Made by a program: the position numbers and the translations under genes
Assembly (NCBI RefSeq): GCF_030272615.1
Contig: NC_081410.1
Span: 118,971,640-119,035,639, forward strand
Reading direction: 5' to 3'
From: Cryptomeria japonica
Taxonomy: Eukaryota; Streptophyta; Pinopsida; Cupressales; Cupressaceae
Length of the DNA stretch: 64,000 nt
Shown here: in pieces, positions 11,025 through 23,724 of the stretch
How the letters are laid out: each line of letters starts with the position of its first letter
Numbering within the stretch: the stretch's first letter is position 1
Notes under the pieces: model-generated
Databases searched by the model: none
What the model was told of the DNA's origin: nothing
The model's input: only the letters and a program-made list of their open reading frames with translations

Positions 11025-13960
11025 TGTAATGCCCCGCCAGAAACCCTAAAGGAAAACAATACAACTAGGCAACTAAAAGGGCATAATAATTTTTTTTTTA
11101 AGAACAAGTGCACCAATTATAACCATTGCACGTCTAATAACATAGCGGAAGACTAACACATGATTTCCTAAGGGTTACCAATGAAAATTAATTCACAAAT
11201 TATGTTAACACCACGGTTAATCCAACTGTTCATCTAAATAGGAAAATCAAATGCTTAAGACAAAAACTACACATACATCCATATTCCATAATGAAAGAAT
11301 CAAATTACTCCAATGCATTCATTTCTCATAGATCATATATACAAAAGATTAAGGCAATTGAATTAACATTGATTCCAATGACTCCCTTTTACAACATCCA
11401 TAAATACATGGTTACCAAAAATGCCACGGATTACAAAGTTACAATATCAAGGTTCCATAAAAGTTTGATACAATGACCACAAGGTCTCAACTGAACAATG
11501 ATCACGAACATGAGCTGGTACATGAACCACAAACCAAGAACACCAGTGAAGCCCTTCCTCGCCTAAAGATACATTCCAGAGCATCTGATGGGAAGTGGCA
11601 CTACCACCCGACCATGTGATCCTGAAATGGAACCACCCCACCGTGCTAGGAGATAGTAGAAAACCCTCAAGTAAGAAAAGTAATACAAGTACGAAAGGAA
11701 TACAAGACTCCGCAAACATCCATGTGACTCAACTCACAAACACTAGTGACTCTAAGGAGAGAGTGTCATCGCATAGCTTAAGATGGATACCATGGTACAA
11801 CCTCCTAGGTCCTGGCTCTCTATCCTGGTAACCTCTCCTGGCTTCTGGCTCCAACTAAGTCTCATGTGGACTCTACCAATCCTTTCATGAAGACAAGGTG
11901 GTAAGTTTTCCATTCCAGGCCTTCTCGTAACATTATGAGCCATGTACAAGCACTACACCTATGCATGAGGTACATTATCTTAATTAATATTTATTCTAAC
12001 CACCTCCTAATCAATTATTGGGTTATCACTTCTTATCTGACTTCCGACGGGTTATCCTGTCATCCACTTCGGGCACGACCCCCGCTCAAAAGCCACTCTC
12101 TCTCATAGGACACTACAGGAAAGGTCTCTCTACGAGAACTCTATGGTGAAACAGACAGCCATACCTAATCCTAACAAACCACAGGTGAAGGATACACAAT
12201 CACTAACCAAAGATTGACCATTTGGACAAAACACACAATGGTTCACATCGATAAGGTTATACATCAACACCTGACCAAGGAAATATAATAACATAGGACA
12301 CAATGACAACTCAACCAGAATTGCAACGAAATTTAAACTTGACTAAAAACGCCATTTACACAAGATCCTAATACAGGCAATCTTTTCTTAAAACAACAAA
12401 ATGCGTAAATAGCTTTCAAATTAAGACTTCCAAAAAATAAGAATTACAACTATATTAATACACTATTTAATAAGTCATAAACCTAATGCTTCATCTTTTT
12501 CGTAGTTCAATTTCAGAGTTTCTCTCTCTATCCTCTGACTATGTTTCTAAAGGATTGGGTGATCTAATTTTCTAAGAGTTTCACTAAGTTTAATCTACCA
12601 ACTTTCATGAAATATATCATTAATGCATCTATACTTGCATGATCGTAATAAATTGATTGATATTGTGACTCTAACTATTTCATAAATATAAATCTAGATC
12701 ATTCTTAATCTCTTAAATCATTTCAACAAAACATACTAGATTTGAGCCTACCTCAAGAAACGCGATCCATGGCTATTACGATCCTTGATAACTTCAAACT
12801 ATCTGCAATACATCCGGGTTCCAATACTTTCCACCTCGGCGCTCTTCTATCTCACGAGATCTCTATTCTGAGTCCTTACCCTTTCTATATTTTGAGAATT
12901 TCTCTGATAATAATAAAGTAAAAACACTCATTCGAGAGCGTAACCCCTAAGTTCGACACTAAATCGGAGATGATCATCGTTGATCTTTTACGACTTGATT
13001 GTAAACACATCAAAATCTCCACTATTCCATTCTCCCTAATCTCTTGTCACTCTTCTACGTTCTTGCTCTCCTCTATCTTGCTCTCTTTTACTTTATTTCT
13101 CTCTGCTCCAACTTGCTATTTGCTATCTTCCTCTATATCTTTTCCTACCTTCTCTTCTTCAATTCCATTCTCTAATCCTTTGTTGCATCTCACCTCCCCC
13201 TTCTCTTCCAACTCAATGGTCTATATATAGTGTTGTCATCTACCCTCTTTCCTACTTTCGGGCTATCTCTCTTAGCGGTGGATTGATTCTAAATGACACC
13301 ACTCAAGGTTTTATTGCAACATAATAGTCCTAAATGGTTTTGAATTCTTATGTGTTCACATGCAAAGTTATCCATTAACTTCTTATGTGACACCACACCT
13401 CTAAAGTGGTTAAGTCCATATCTATAGATTATCCATGTGGCTTTTAACTCCTATACTAAGTCAACTTACTAAAAATGACTTCCTTAAAACATGCAAGTTA
13501 AATAACTAACTTTATACATGTCGATCACGGTGGATATCGATGGGTTTACGTGGGCTGGTGAACCACGTTACTTTCCAAATTAATTCCTACCCCTACATTA
13601 ATCCCTACCACCTCATATCTTTTTAGACATGGTTGCAAATTGATCGGTTTTTATTGCAACGTGGTGCAGCTTATTTAAATGGGAGGAGAGGTGGTAATCG
13701 ATGGTGTTTCCCTTAAAACGACTTACCTTTAGTTTATCTCCCACTGCATTCAGCCTACAACATGGAGTATGAAATATTAAAAAGGGAGGAGGGTGGTCGG
13801 TGGTAATACCGACCCCTCCCTTTTATTAAGGGGGGTGGTCAATAGTAATATCGACCACCCTCTTTATTATTTAATTCTCTTAAAACTTAAACTTCACCCA
13901 CCACTTTATTTAATTTGTTTTATTTTCATTTTCATTTTTTTTTATTCTATTCCGGCCATT
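11025..13960 (+). repeat. Probable old Ty3-gypsy-type LTR or LTR-containing repeat
   Basis: TGTAATGCCCCGCCAG at 11,025 looks like the start of a plant gypsy LTR. The block contains a TATA-like CTATATATAG at 13,221-13,230 after a C/T-rich stretch, and GC-richer segments than its surroundings. I found no clean end, target duplication or coding domain. Open frames here (for example 12,970-13,230) are low-complexity. The class is inferred. Confidence 0.35.
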
Positions 13961-13973
13961 TTATTCTAAGGAG

Positions 13974-14981
13974 ACGTTGAATAGTGGTTGAAATGGAAGT
14001 ATTTGTGCAAGTTGTATACTCAATAGAGAAGAGTACATGTTGTGTGTGAACTATAATGCATATCTTATATGTACATTATGAGAGTATATATATGTAGATT
14101 AAATTAGACAGACGTTGAAGATTGAGTTTGGAAGGTCCACATGATATATCTTTTACATTCCTATATCTTATTTATAGATTAGGCTAGTGTCTCATACTTG
14201 AGTTGTGATCAGTTATATGATTAGGGGATTGGTGTCTCCTACAGGTTGGTACCTACAAATCTGATTGGGATTAGTGTCTCCATCTTAGGTTAAAATTTTT
14301 ATGGGTTGATGCCTACAAAACATTGTAATTTCTTTATTATTTTGTGAGGCTAGACTTGGGTAGTAGATCCAAGTAGCTATTCTCAACATGGTTTTTTTTC
14401 TTTATGTTCCTACATAAATATGGTGTTCTCATGTATTAATGTGTGGATGTGCTTATCACTTGCATAGTTTCTTAAATGATATTATGAGATGTGATAATTG
14501 TTGGATTACTAAAGAGCCTATCATGAAGCTACATATTTCAAGTATCAACCAAGAAAGATTCCAACTACAAGAGAATATTCGAACAAGAGCTTGAATGAAT
14601 AATGAGATCAAAATGAAATGATTGAGATGAAATTGATATGATACAATGCACAAATGAACCTTGATTATATAAACAAGGTGATGAGGTAGGACTACAACTA
14701 CCATGTTACAAATATTAACTGATGAGCTATGACTCATATCCTCTAGAATGCCACCTATAATAACTAACATGAACAATATTAATTGATAAGTTACATGTAA
14801 CAACTAACTTAAGTGCAAGCTAGCCTAAGTAAACTTAACATGTGAATAGGTTCTAACTATGAACTAGTTAGGATATAACCACATTCACGCCAATACTAAT
14901 AGTTCTAATGATGTATTGAGATTGAAGTTAAGTTTGGTATATACTAATGTACCCCCTCTCAGTATATCTATGTGCTTAACA
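13974..14981 (+). repeat. Degenerate LTR of an old copia element
   Basis: It carries words typical of a plant copia LTR: GTTGAATAGTGG at the start, GAGGCTAGACTTGGGTAGTA near 14,346, and ACCCCCTCTCAGTATAT near 14,950. It is followed by TGGTATCAAAG at 14,984, a primer-binding site with one change. About 14,440-14,900 reads differently and may be a further small insertion. Confidence 0.5.
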
Positions 14982-15036
14982 ATTGGTATCAAAGATAAGT
15001 TCTTTGAGAATCTTAACCACTTGAGATAGATTTCAG

Positions 15037-15603
15037 ATGACACATATTTTCTTAGGAAGGTCTTTCTTCAAACAAGGCACCATTGTTCGATGGATCCAAT
15101 TATGTGTGTTTTTTAGTGTAACAATGGAAGCCTATTTGATGGATTTAGGGTTGATGCTTGGCAGGAAATTGTGGATAGCTATGAGATTCCAAAAAATCGT
15201 CCAAGAGATCAAATTGGGAAGAAATCTTGTGAGAATAATGCTAGAGGAAAAATGATTTTTTATGTAGTTTATATAACTCTGAGTTTGTTAATCTAATGCA
15301 TTCTAGGACAGCAAAATAATTTTGGGATAAGTTGCATTATATCTATGAAGGAGGTGACAAAGTAAAGCAAGAAAAGATTAAGAACTTTTGAGGTCGGTTT
15401 GAGAGTTCAAAGATGAAGGAATAAGAAAATGAGGTTGCATTCCTACTTTAGGTTGATAAAATTGTTGACACCATTAGAGGACTTGGCGAAGAAATAAAAA
15501 AGCCATGATTGTGAAAAAGGTACTCATGAAATCCTTTCCCCCAAGGTTTGATTCAAAAGTTTCTACAATTGGAAAAGTTAAATATTTAAATACATGGAAT
15601 TTT
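15037..15603 (+). pseudogene. Old copia gag, 5' part (interrupted by the LINE)
   Basis: Broken frames give pieces characteristic of copia gag: MEAYLMDLG near 15,124, KAMIVKKVLMKSFPPRFDSK near 15,500-15,556, and KVKYLNTWN up to the LINE junction. Many stops and small indels show long decay. The sequence continues on the far side of the LINE at 23,720. Confidence 0.65.
15586..15603. repeat. LINE target-site duplication (left copy)
   Basis: TTAAATACATGGAATTTT here recurs at 23,707-23,724. The LINE 3' poly(A), seen as a T run on this strand to 15,611, starts directly at this copy, so the last bases are ambiguous. Confidence 0.88.
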
Positions 15604-17473
15604 TTTTTTTTAATAGATAAATAGCTGCAGAGGGGCAACACCCTTGTATTAATCAAATTTTGAAAAATACATAGCTGGTTCAGAAAGAGCCGTAGGGGGA
15701 AAGAAACAGTAAGAAAACCCCCTACCATTGCTCCAATAGAAAATACAAAAAAGCCAGCCACACTGGTCGAAATGCTAAAAAACAAGGAGAAAGCAACCAA
15801 AGGAGAAAAGAGTCGGTTGGACCAAAGGCCTAGACAGAAATTTGTACAAGGAAATCAGGATCCTTCTAAATTTGAGTCTGGGTCCTCGGTACCGGGGGTA
15901 GGAGCAGCAGCTGCATCCAAAATTATCGGGCAATCATTCCCACAAGCTGCATGGGCCAGTGATTTTGCTTTCTCCCATGGGTGACAACCATCATTGGGAA
16001 TCCATTCTTCTCCATTGCCAAGCCCCCAAGAGTTGCCCTCAACTATGTCACCGTTGGTCATAATACCAAGGTCTTCTCTTCTCAAAAGCCCTTCCTCCTG
16101 GATATAGGTGAATCTCTAGGCAGTCGTGAAGCCGAGCTGTATACCGGCAATCTTGTAGAGGAACTCAATATTTATGGTAATAATGGGCTAGGAGGCTTCC
16201 AAGGCATTGAAATCAAGAGAGCTTACGATCACCATTTTCCACACCTCTGCACCATTTCCCAAACTCATATAATAGTTTTGGGGGAAGGGCAATCTACTAT
16301 TGCCATCAACATTATCCAAAACTGCATCAATTTCCCCAAGAAATTGATGCTCAAACACCATTTGGGTAAGAAGCTTCACCCTTTGCTTGCTAGTCCCCAT
16401 GTATAGCAGCATGGCTAGGAAGAAAGCCAGGATGTCTGCATTAGCTCTGTATCTATGGTATACATTAAGGAATTCCTCCCCCAAAATCCTTTTAACACAT
16501 TTTAGAATCAAGGGGTGACTCGAGGAGAGAACTGATTGCAGGCGCTTATCAGAGATTTTGCCTAGGAATGCCATCTGACAACAGGTTGCCTCCAACAAAA
16601 TTGGTGTTTCCATTGTAAACAACAGAGCAAGAAATGGCAAGAGTTTGATATGTTTAAAATAAGCAAGTCATCCTTTATTTATCTCGCCAGCTCAAAATGG
16701 TTGTGGAGCTCGAGGGCTTAGCTAAGCGAGCCAAATTAATTCACACAGACAAGGTACATCTTAATCATGCCACCTTAATCGAAATTGATTGCCTCTTTGA
16801 TGCCAGTCATCATCCAACTTTACCGTATCTAAGGGTAATGATTCAAGTTAGATATCTTCTGATAGCATCTAAACTGGAGCTCGAGTTAATGACCCTGGTG
16901 GGGTCATACTACCAAAACCATAGAGAATATCGATTCAGGGAAGTCAAGGGGCTGATAAGAATACATTTCCTGATAAGATCTACCAACCGGTAAGGGCCAA
17001 GCCACTGGGGGCACAGATATCCCTTCTTAGGACCAGATGTAACACTTTAGTCATAATAAGTATCATAATCAAAATTTAGATGTGCCTCCATCCGAACCGG
17101 GTATAGGAGAGAGACCCGAATGCAGCCACTTATCATAAATTTGCTAGAAAATTGTTCTAGCGGCAACAACAAAGGTGTTGGAGAAACTCTGAAGAGATCC
17201 TAAACCAGAGCGTACAAATTACCGGTTGGGGGGAAAGGTGCAAGAGTTCTATGTAAACAAAGGAAACACCAACTAGTAAAGACCGGGAAGCCGGGACTGA
17301 TACCCATACTGGTATGAGCCAGAAAGACCACCATCAAAGGGAGACTCGTACCCGGTAAGGGTGCATCCCCTGGTTTGTACTCCTGACCGGTAGAGACCGA
17401 ACTCTGGGGAACCAAAGCGGTTCCTACCTCTGCCAAGATAAATGCAGGATATAGACCATAACGATTGCTATAA
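15604..17473 (-). pseudogene. LINE 3' region with extra open frames of unknown function
   Basis: Downstream of RNase H a further 1.87 kb precedes the poly(A) tail. A 150-codon frame (16,640 down to 16,188) begins MPFLALLFTMETPILLEATC. The same frame continues past two stops to 15,855 (ending TPGTEDPDSNLEGS), so about 260 codons would be open but for two nonsense codons. A second frame at 17,436-17,200 (MAEVGTALVPQSS) is also open. I recognise no domain. The region could be a third ORF, a captured host sequence, or a long 3' UTR open by chance. Confidence 0.45.
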
Positions 17474-20400
17474 TCAAGATTTACCTATGCCTGAGTCGAA
17501 TGCCCAGATCAAGATCATCGTCTGCAATTGCCAACTTAGATAGTTTGTCTGCCTCCACATTGTCTTCTCTATAGATATGGTTGATCCAAAAATCTTCAAA
17601 GTCTCGAGAAAACCCACCATAGGTCTAAGCCATAGGTTGAGACACCAACTAGGGGTATGGTTATTACGAATAACATTAATAACATTTAAAGAATCACCCT
17701 CCAAATGGACTCTTTTAATCCCCAACTTAGCCCCCAATTGTAAACCTCTAAATGTCACTCAGAATTCAACCTCATTGTTAGTGGCTAGACCGATGTCTTT
17801 AGAAATTTCCTTAATGCAGAAGCCATCAAAATCTCTAATACAACATCTAATACCACTGCGCCCTGGATTCCCTGCAGAGGCGCCATCGAAGTTAATCTTA
17901 TGCCACCCTGGTTCTAGGGCTTCCCACTTAACATTCAATCTTGGATTAATCGGTATCGTGGGATTACCATTACCGAAAAGCGAGGGGATGATCAAACTTG
18001 GGAACGCAAGCTTTAACTTCCAATCCCAGTCAGTGTATAGATTCTTTTTCAGCAATTTGGACTTGGCTGCTGCATTCAAGAGTTCAACCAGGTGGTTCTC
18101 AATTTTCCCATAGAGGGCTAACTGGCCCATCTCTTTATCCTGGAAAAGTATTTGATTCCTTTCCTTCCAAATTTCCCAAATCATTAGTGAGGGAAGGATA
18201 ACAAATAAGTCCCCAAATAACGCCTTGCATTTTGATCTCAGCCATAGAAGAAACCAATCATCCAAACCTTTCGGAAAAGGGCATACCAGATTTAACTTAC
18301 CCATAAAATGCCACCAACATTTGCTAGAGAAATTGCAGTGTAGCAAGAGGTGATCAATTGTTTCCTCTTGATTCTGACATAATACACATCTACTAGGCCC
18401 ATTTATACCTAATTTAAGGAGTCTTTCATTGGTTAAGATTTTCTTCTAAAAGGCCATCCAAGCAAATGAACCTGCTTTAGGAAGAAGATGTTTGTGCCAG
18501 AATAGCCTAACTGGCCAATTCGTCTTATCAACAATAGCTTCTTTCAATTTATAACCAAAATATACCTTATACTTACCATTAGAAGATCCACACCATCTAT
18601 TGATGTCCTCGTCCGGGGATGGATGAATAATTCGATTCTTTAGAATATCGGTAAGAAGGTATTTCTGATTTTGGGCTAGAACCAATGGGTCCAGAGAGAT
18701 CCACACCCATTTGTCCATACCATTCTCCTTAATTGAATGACTATAATCACATACCTTATGACCCCAAAGCCGCAAAGTTTCTCTCATTATAGGTTGGAGA
18801 ATGGGGTTATGACACAAAGCTTCATTGTCACTCTAAGAATCCAGCCAGAAGGATGCATTCCTCCCATTTCTGACATCCTAAGTGACCTGATTGCTAATGA
18901 TCTCTCTGCATTCCAGAATAAAGTTCCAAATGGTCGAGCCCCTAGGAGGGTTGGTAAGTGTGAGAATCCTTTTAGGCTTAAGAGAGTCCAGATATTTGTG
19001 TTTAAGGATTCTTGACCATCTCTAATTACCGCCTCTACAAATTTCCTACACCAGTTTTGCACCCATAGCCAAATTCATAATAGAAATATGACGGATGCCC
19101 GCACCTCCAGCATTTTTTGGTTTGCTTATTTTTCCTGAGGCAATGAGTGGAAACTTCCCTTTATCATTCAAGCCATTCCAAAGGGAATTTCTCATTATGA
19201 TGACTAACTCATCTTCTATGGTAACCGGTAGTTTCAAACAAGCCATGAAGAAAACCGGTAAGGCAGAGAGGACTGATTCTACCATAGTAAGCTTGCTGGC
19301 AAAAGATAACCACTTCCCTTTCCAATTTTCAAGCCTAGCTTTACATTTCTCAATAAGATGTGTCCAATAGCAAGTCCTATTACGACCAATAAAAAGAGGA
19401 GTCCCAAGGAATTTACCTGGAAAGTTTGCCACTCTTAAATTAAGGATTCTTGATAGGACAACTTGCATATTCAACATCGTGTTAATAAAGAATACTTCTG
19501 ACTTGTTCCAATTAATTTTTTGCCTCGAAGCCTTGCAGTCGTCATTCAGGCATGTATTTATTATCCTTGCCTCTCTTCTGCTAGAGGCTCCAAAAAGAAT
19601 AGTATCATTGGCAAATTGCAAGTGGGTTGAATGTTCAATTCCAGTGGCCACATTGACACCCACCTAGTGACCATCACAGTGAAGAGCTTTAATCATCCGA
19701 CCTAAAGATTCAGCCATAATTATAAACAAAAATGGCAACATAGGGTCCCCTTGGCAAATGCCTTTTGTTGAAGGGAAGAAACCATGAGATGAACCGTTAA
19801 CCAAAACTGAGAATTTGGGGGTTGATAAACAATTCTTGACCCAAGTGATCCATTCATTAAAGAAGCCAAATTTCCTCAATACTTCTACAAGAAATTCCAT
19901 GTCTACCATATCATAGGCTTTCATGATATCCAACTTTAATATCATACATGAAGCTTTAGTCTTCCTAGCAGTGTGGAGGGTTTCATGAGTAGAGACGATA
20001 CCTTCAACAATAGAGCGACTAGGGGCAAAGCCACTCAGTTCATCTAACATAATATATTTTAGAAGAAGTTTCAGTCTTTTAGGAATGATCTTTGTTACTA
20101 TTTTGTAAACTGAGTTGAATAAAGAAATTGGTCTAAAATCACCCATTTGCTGAGGGTTCTTCTTTTTAGGTACTAAAGCTAGGAAGATATGGTTGATGGC
20201 TCCTAGCATAGTCATTTTTTTTCCTAAATTCTTCTACCGCTAGGTGCAAATGTTGAGCAATAATGTCCCAGAAATGTTGAAAGAAGGCTGCAGGAAAACC
20301 ATCAGGGCCTAGAGTCTTATCAAGATTCAACTGGAAGGTAACATTCCTGACTTCTTCTAAGTCAATAGGTTTGAAGAGCTCTATATTGTGTCTTTCAATA

Positions 20401-21698
20401 ATTAAAGGAGGGATTGTGTCAAGAATTTTATTTCTTGCTTCCGGATCATTCTGACAATTTCCATTCATCAGAGATTCAAAGTGTCTAACAGCTTCCCAGG
20501 TAATATCCTCATAATCTTCGGCAATACTACCATCCGGTTTAACCACCTCTGATACTTTGCATCTGCTGCGATTGACATTAGCCAATCTGTGGAAGAACTT
20601 GGTATTTCTATCTCCATCCTTAAGCCAAAGTTCTTTGTATTTCTGTCTCCAGTGAATTTCTTCACGCCGAAGAATTTCATTTAGCTTTGACTTGAGTGAG
20701 CTTTCCCTTTGGAAGAGTGCCTCATTCATGCCTGACTTAATGACAAAATTGGAAAGATCCTCTAGCTCTGTCATAACCCTGAGTTTCTCCATATGGATGT
20801 TTTGGAACTAACTCAAATTCCACTCTTTGATTTTGATCTTAATAAACTTGAGTTTCTTATTTAGCTTGAACAACCTCGAGTTGTTTCCAAGAATCGATTC
20901 ATTCCACCATGTTGCTATCAGATCATGTAGATCTGGTGCTCTCAAACACATCAACTCAAACCGGAAAGGATGGCCACCCTCAAAATGTCCTAGAGACACA
21001 TTAAGGCAAATAGGGAAATGATTTGAACCTATAAGGGGTAGGATAGTTGACTCAAGAATAAGATTTTGAGCTAGCCAGTCACCAGCCACCAGAAATTGGT
21101 CAAGATGTTCTGCAATCTCAATGAAACTGGTATGCCTATTCATCCAAGTAAAGGTACCATTCTTGGGGACAATATCCAATAACTGATTCTTATCAACAAA
21201 ATCCTGTAAATCTTTCTGATCCATACCAATCCTCTGAATACCACCCTTCTTTTCATTACTTGCTAATATAGCATTGAAGTCGCTTGCAAACACACAGCTG
21301 CCCATAGTGATATTTTGGAGTTTGTTTGATAGGAGAACCCATATTTCAAGTTTTTCATTAGCAGAAGAGGGACCATAGACATTAAAGAGATTGAAACTCT
21401 CATTTTTGCATAAACTAGTGACTAGACAATGTTGCCAATATTTATCTTTGCCAAGGAGAATGATTTGAACCTTTAAAGGGTTCCAGATTATTCCCATGCC
21501 ACCAGAGGCTCCCTCGAATTGCCTTAAAATACCTTTCCATTGTTTCCATACTTTCATTTTTTTTTCAATCTTAGACTGACTCCATTTAGTCTCCTATAAT
21601 ACCCAAATATCCCCCTTAGTTTCATCAATTTGGCGCTTAATTAAACACCACTTGTCAGGGGCATTAAGGCCCCTAACATTCCAAGATAGAAGTTTCAT
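17474..21698 (-). pseudogene. LINE ORF2: APE endonuclease, reverse transcriptase, RNase H
   Basis: ORF2 nicks target DNA and reverse-transcribes element RNA in place. It starts at the ATG (21,698) of MKLLSWNVRGLNAPDK, the classic endonuclease opening. A TAG replaces the codon before ETKW near 21,585, next to a catalytic Glu. The motif GSNHFPICL has Asn (21,021-21,023) where the family has the Ser-Asp-His aspartate. RT blocks include LGPDGFPAAFFQ, DFRPISLFNSVYKI, GICQGDPMLPFLF and LQFANDTILFG. The last should be FADD: the first catalytic Asp is Asn (19,607-19,609). A zf-RVT-like Cys/His segment (RCVLCQNQEETIDHLLLHC) lies near 18,320-18,390. RNase H shows NFDGASAGNPG, NNEVEF and LEGDS. Several stops and frameshifts break the frame. 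Confidence 0.9.
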
Positions 21699-21759
21699 GG
21701 AGCCTAGGGAAGGGGGTTCCCCTTCCCTAAGCTAAGCTTGGATTGTCCATTAGCTTCAC

Positions 21760-23649
21760 CTGTGATTCTCAGCATTATTTTCTTTGATTTACGCCCCCTT
21801 TTACCCTTTGGTTGAAAGTTTGGTACATTAATATCTAACTCGGACTTCCCAAATCCTTTTGCAGTATCATCCATTATAAGGTTGGCAACCGGTTCAATAT
21901 CTTCTTCTCATTCCAAGGTTGAGGAAATAATTTCTCCTTCTTCCAAGCCAATGGTGAAGCCTTTCTTGCCTGGATCATCAAAGGTGGATGGACCATCTGG
22001 CAAAGGGGGAATCATCTCATCCTCCATCATACTAAAATCACCAGTCTTATTGGGCATTGAGGAAAGAGTAGCTGCAAACTCTGTTATAATATCCTTTTGA
22101 AGGGTTTTAGCATCTTCCAAAAGATTTAGTAGAGCTTGAGCACTTTCACTGTTGGTAGAAAGGGTCTGATGATGGCTAGACACAACAAGAGGAGAATTAA
22201 CAACAAGATTATTCTTTTCCATCTCCTTCATACTGGCCGCTGAGGATTGCTCAACATCATTTGCTTCCCAATTATCTATATTCTCCTTGTCTACCTTCAT
22301 GTCAACCGGTTTAGATTGCACATAAGCATAACTTTTAAGGATAGAGGTCGATACTTCACAATCAAGACCTATGTGCTCTCTTGAGAACCATTTGGGACAA
22401 AGGTGCAACTGATCTTCCCTATCAATCCTTTGAATCCATACCTCTCTGGCCCCAATAATTTTGACTTCTTCTAGGATTTTGGAGATCTAGCCGGTGTTAA
22501 TACATATCCTAATAAAGCTACCCCACACCCTATCCTCCAAAATATCGTCCATAGAAACAAAAGTGCCAATCTCTTTGCAGATATCTTTTATGATCTCAAT
22601 GTGCCAATAGTACAATGGGCAGTTATATAACCTTAACCAGACTGTGTTTTCTGGCAAGGTATGGAACCAGGGATTAAAATTTGGTTTTCAATCAATGATA
22701 TGCACCCCAATCTCATCCAAAGTATAAGGACCTTTGTTTTTAGCATTAAACATGTCCTCATTTTTCATAAACTCAATCAAATAATATTCATTCGGGAGAA
22801 CATTAAATTTAATGTTCAATGTTCTCCCCCCATTGCGATCTACACCATTTCTCAAAATTTCCCCTTAACCATTTCCCACTACCCCATTTGGTAAAAAAAT
22901 AGAAATCTTGAAGATCTGACCTAGCCAAATTGATCTTATTATCATCCAAAATAGTAGTGGGTCTTGAATTTTTCCTTACTGGTTTGTGGATGGTTGGATG
23001 AGTCGATGGATTGTATCTTCGCCAGTGATCATTTTTCCAGACACGATCCATAATAGGTCGTTGGTTTCTAGCCGGGGCAGTGGACTGCCAAGCCTCAGCA
23101 CGATCGACGCATGAGGTTCTGTCTTGCCTAAACCACCCATTCCGAAATTTGTTATGGCCGTTACCCGGAGGTGGTTTAAAACCTTGCCTAGGACAATCAT
23201 GGGTGATAATTTTCCCTGACTCCAATATAGGGGGATTAGGTTTCAAAATTGACTTCCAATTGCATGTCATATCAGAAGCAGGAAGCTTCGTATTTCGAAA
23301 CCATTTTTCTTCCATGCCTGCGAGTTTGTTGGTCTGAGATTACTATTTGTGTAGGGGTGACTAGCATCAGAATATCTCTGAGGTCCAGGATCCCTACTAC
23401 CTCTCATCACAAGATTAGGTATATCCACCTTCCATGGTCGACCTGGGGATGGATGTTTCCTTGATGTTATTTTGAGCACTGGTTGCTTGCCGGTCGTAAG
23501 GTGTCATATTGATTCGATTGGAAAAGCTTCGTCCACTGCATCGCTCCAAGACCTGAGCTTCCCCTGACCCTTTCCATAGATCGGAGCCCCAACAATCTGC
23601 TCGTCGGTTTGAAGCTTGCTGTTGTCGCTGCCACTGCCAAATTCGCCAC
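21760..23649 (-). pseudogene. LINE ORF1 (DUF4283-like RNA-binding protein)
   Basis: ORF1 of plant L1 elements is an RNA-binding chaperone. Pieces seen are FYFFTKWGSGKWLRGNFEKW near 22,850-22,910, WLRLYNCPLYYW near 22,600-22,640, and REVWIQRIDRED near 22,410-22,445. A CCHC-like knuckle CPKWFSREHIGLDC lies at 22,357-22,398, where the second Cys is Trp. An acidic, Ser-rich C-terminal part follows (22,300-21,908). The likely start is MANLAVAATTASF at 23,649, but several stops and frame changes leave the exact start open. Confidence 0.7.
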
Positions 23650-23706
23650 CTTCTCTCACCATCCTTCCTAATTTTCAATAGATATTACTATATTTTAATA
23701 TTTCTA

Positions 23707-23724
23707 TTAAATACATGGAATTTT
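23707..23724. repeat. LINE target-site duplication (right copy)
   Basis: TTAAATACATGGAATTTT matches 15,586-15,603 and marks the 5' end of the LINE; the old copia gag resumes here. Confidence 0.88.

Larger units (their letters stand above)
15604..23706 (-). mobile_element. Near-full-length L1-like LINE (8.1 kb), disabled
   Basis: A non-LTR retrotransposon inserted in antisense orientation into an old copia gag. In element order (right to left on this strand) it has ORF1 with a CCHC knuckle, and ORF2 with APE endonuclease, reverse transcriptase, zf-RVT-like segment and plant-type RNase H. A 3' region of about 1.9 kb and a poly(A) tail at 15,600-15,611 follow. Target duplications of 18 bp flank it. 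At 8.1 kb it is long for a plant L1. ORF2 carries in-frame stops at about 21,585, 20,808, 19,664, 18,446 and 17,759, and frameshifts near 20,216, 19,046 and 18,810. Confidence 0.92.

Noticed and set aside
12970-13230. 86-codon frame with a hydrophobic Ser/Leu-rich sequence
   Set aside because: C/T-rich low complexity next to a TATA-like site inside an LTR-like block; no domain.
14456-14803. 115-codon hydrophobic frame on the minus strand
   Set aside because: AT-rich, no recognisable domain, and embedded in a degenerate LTR; probably fortuitous.
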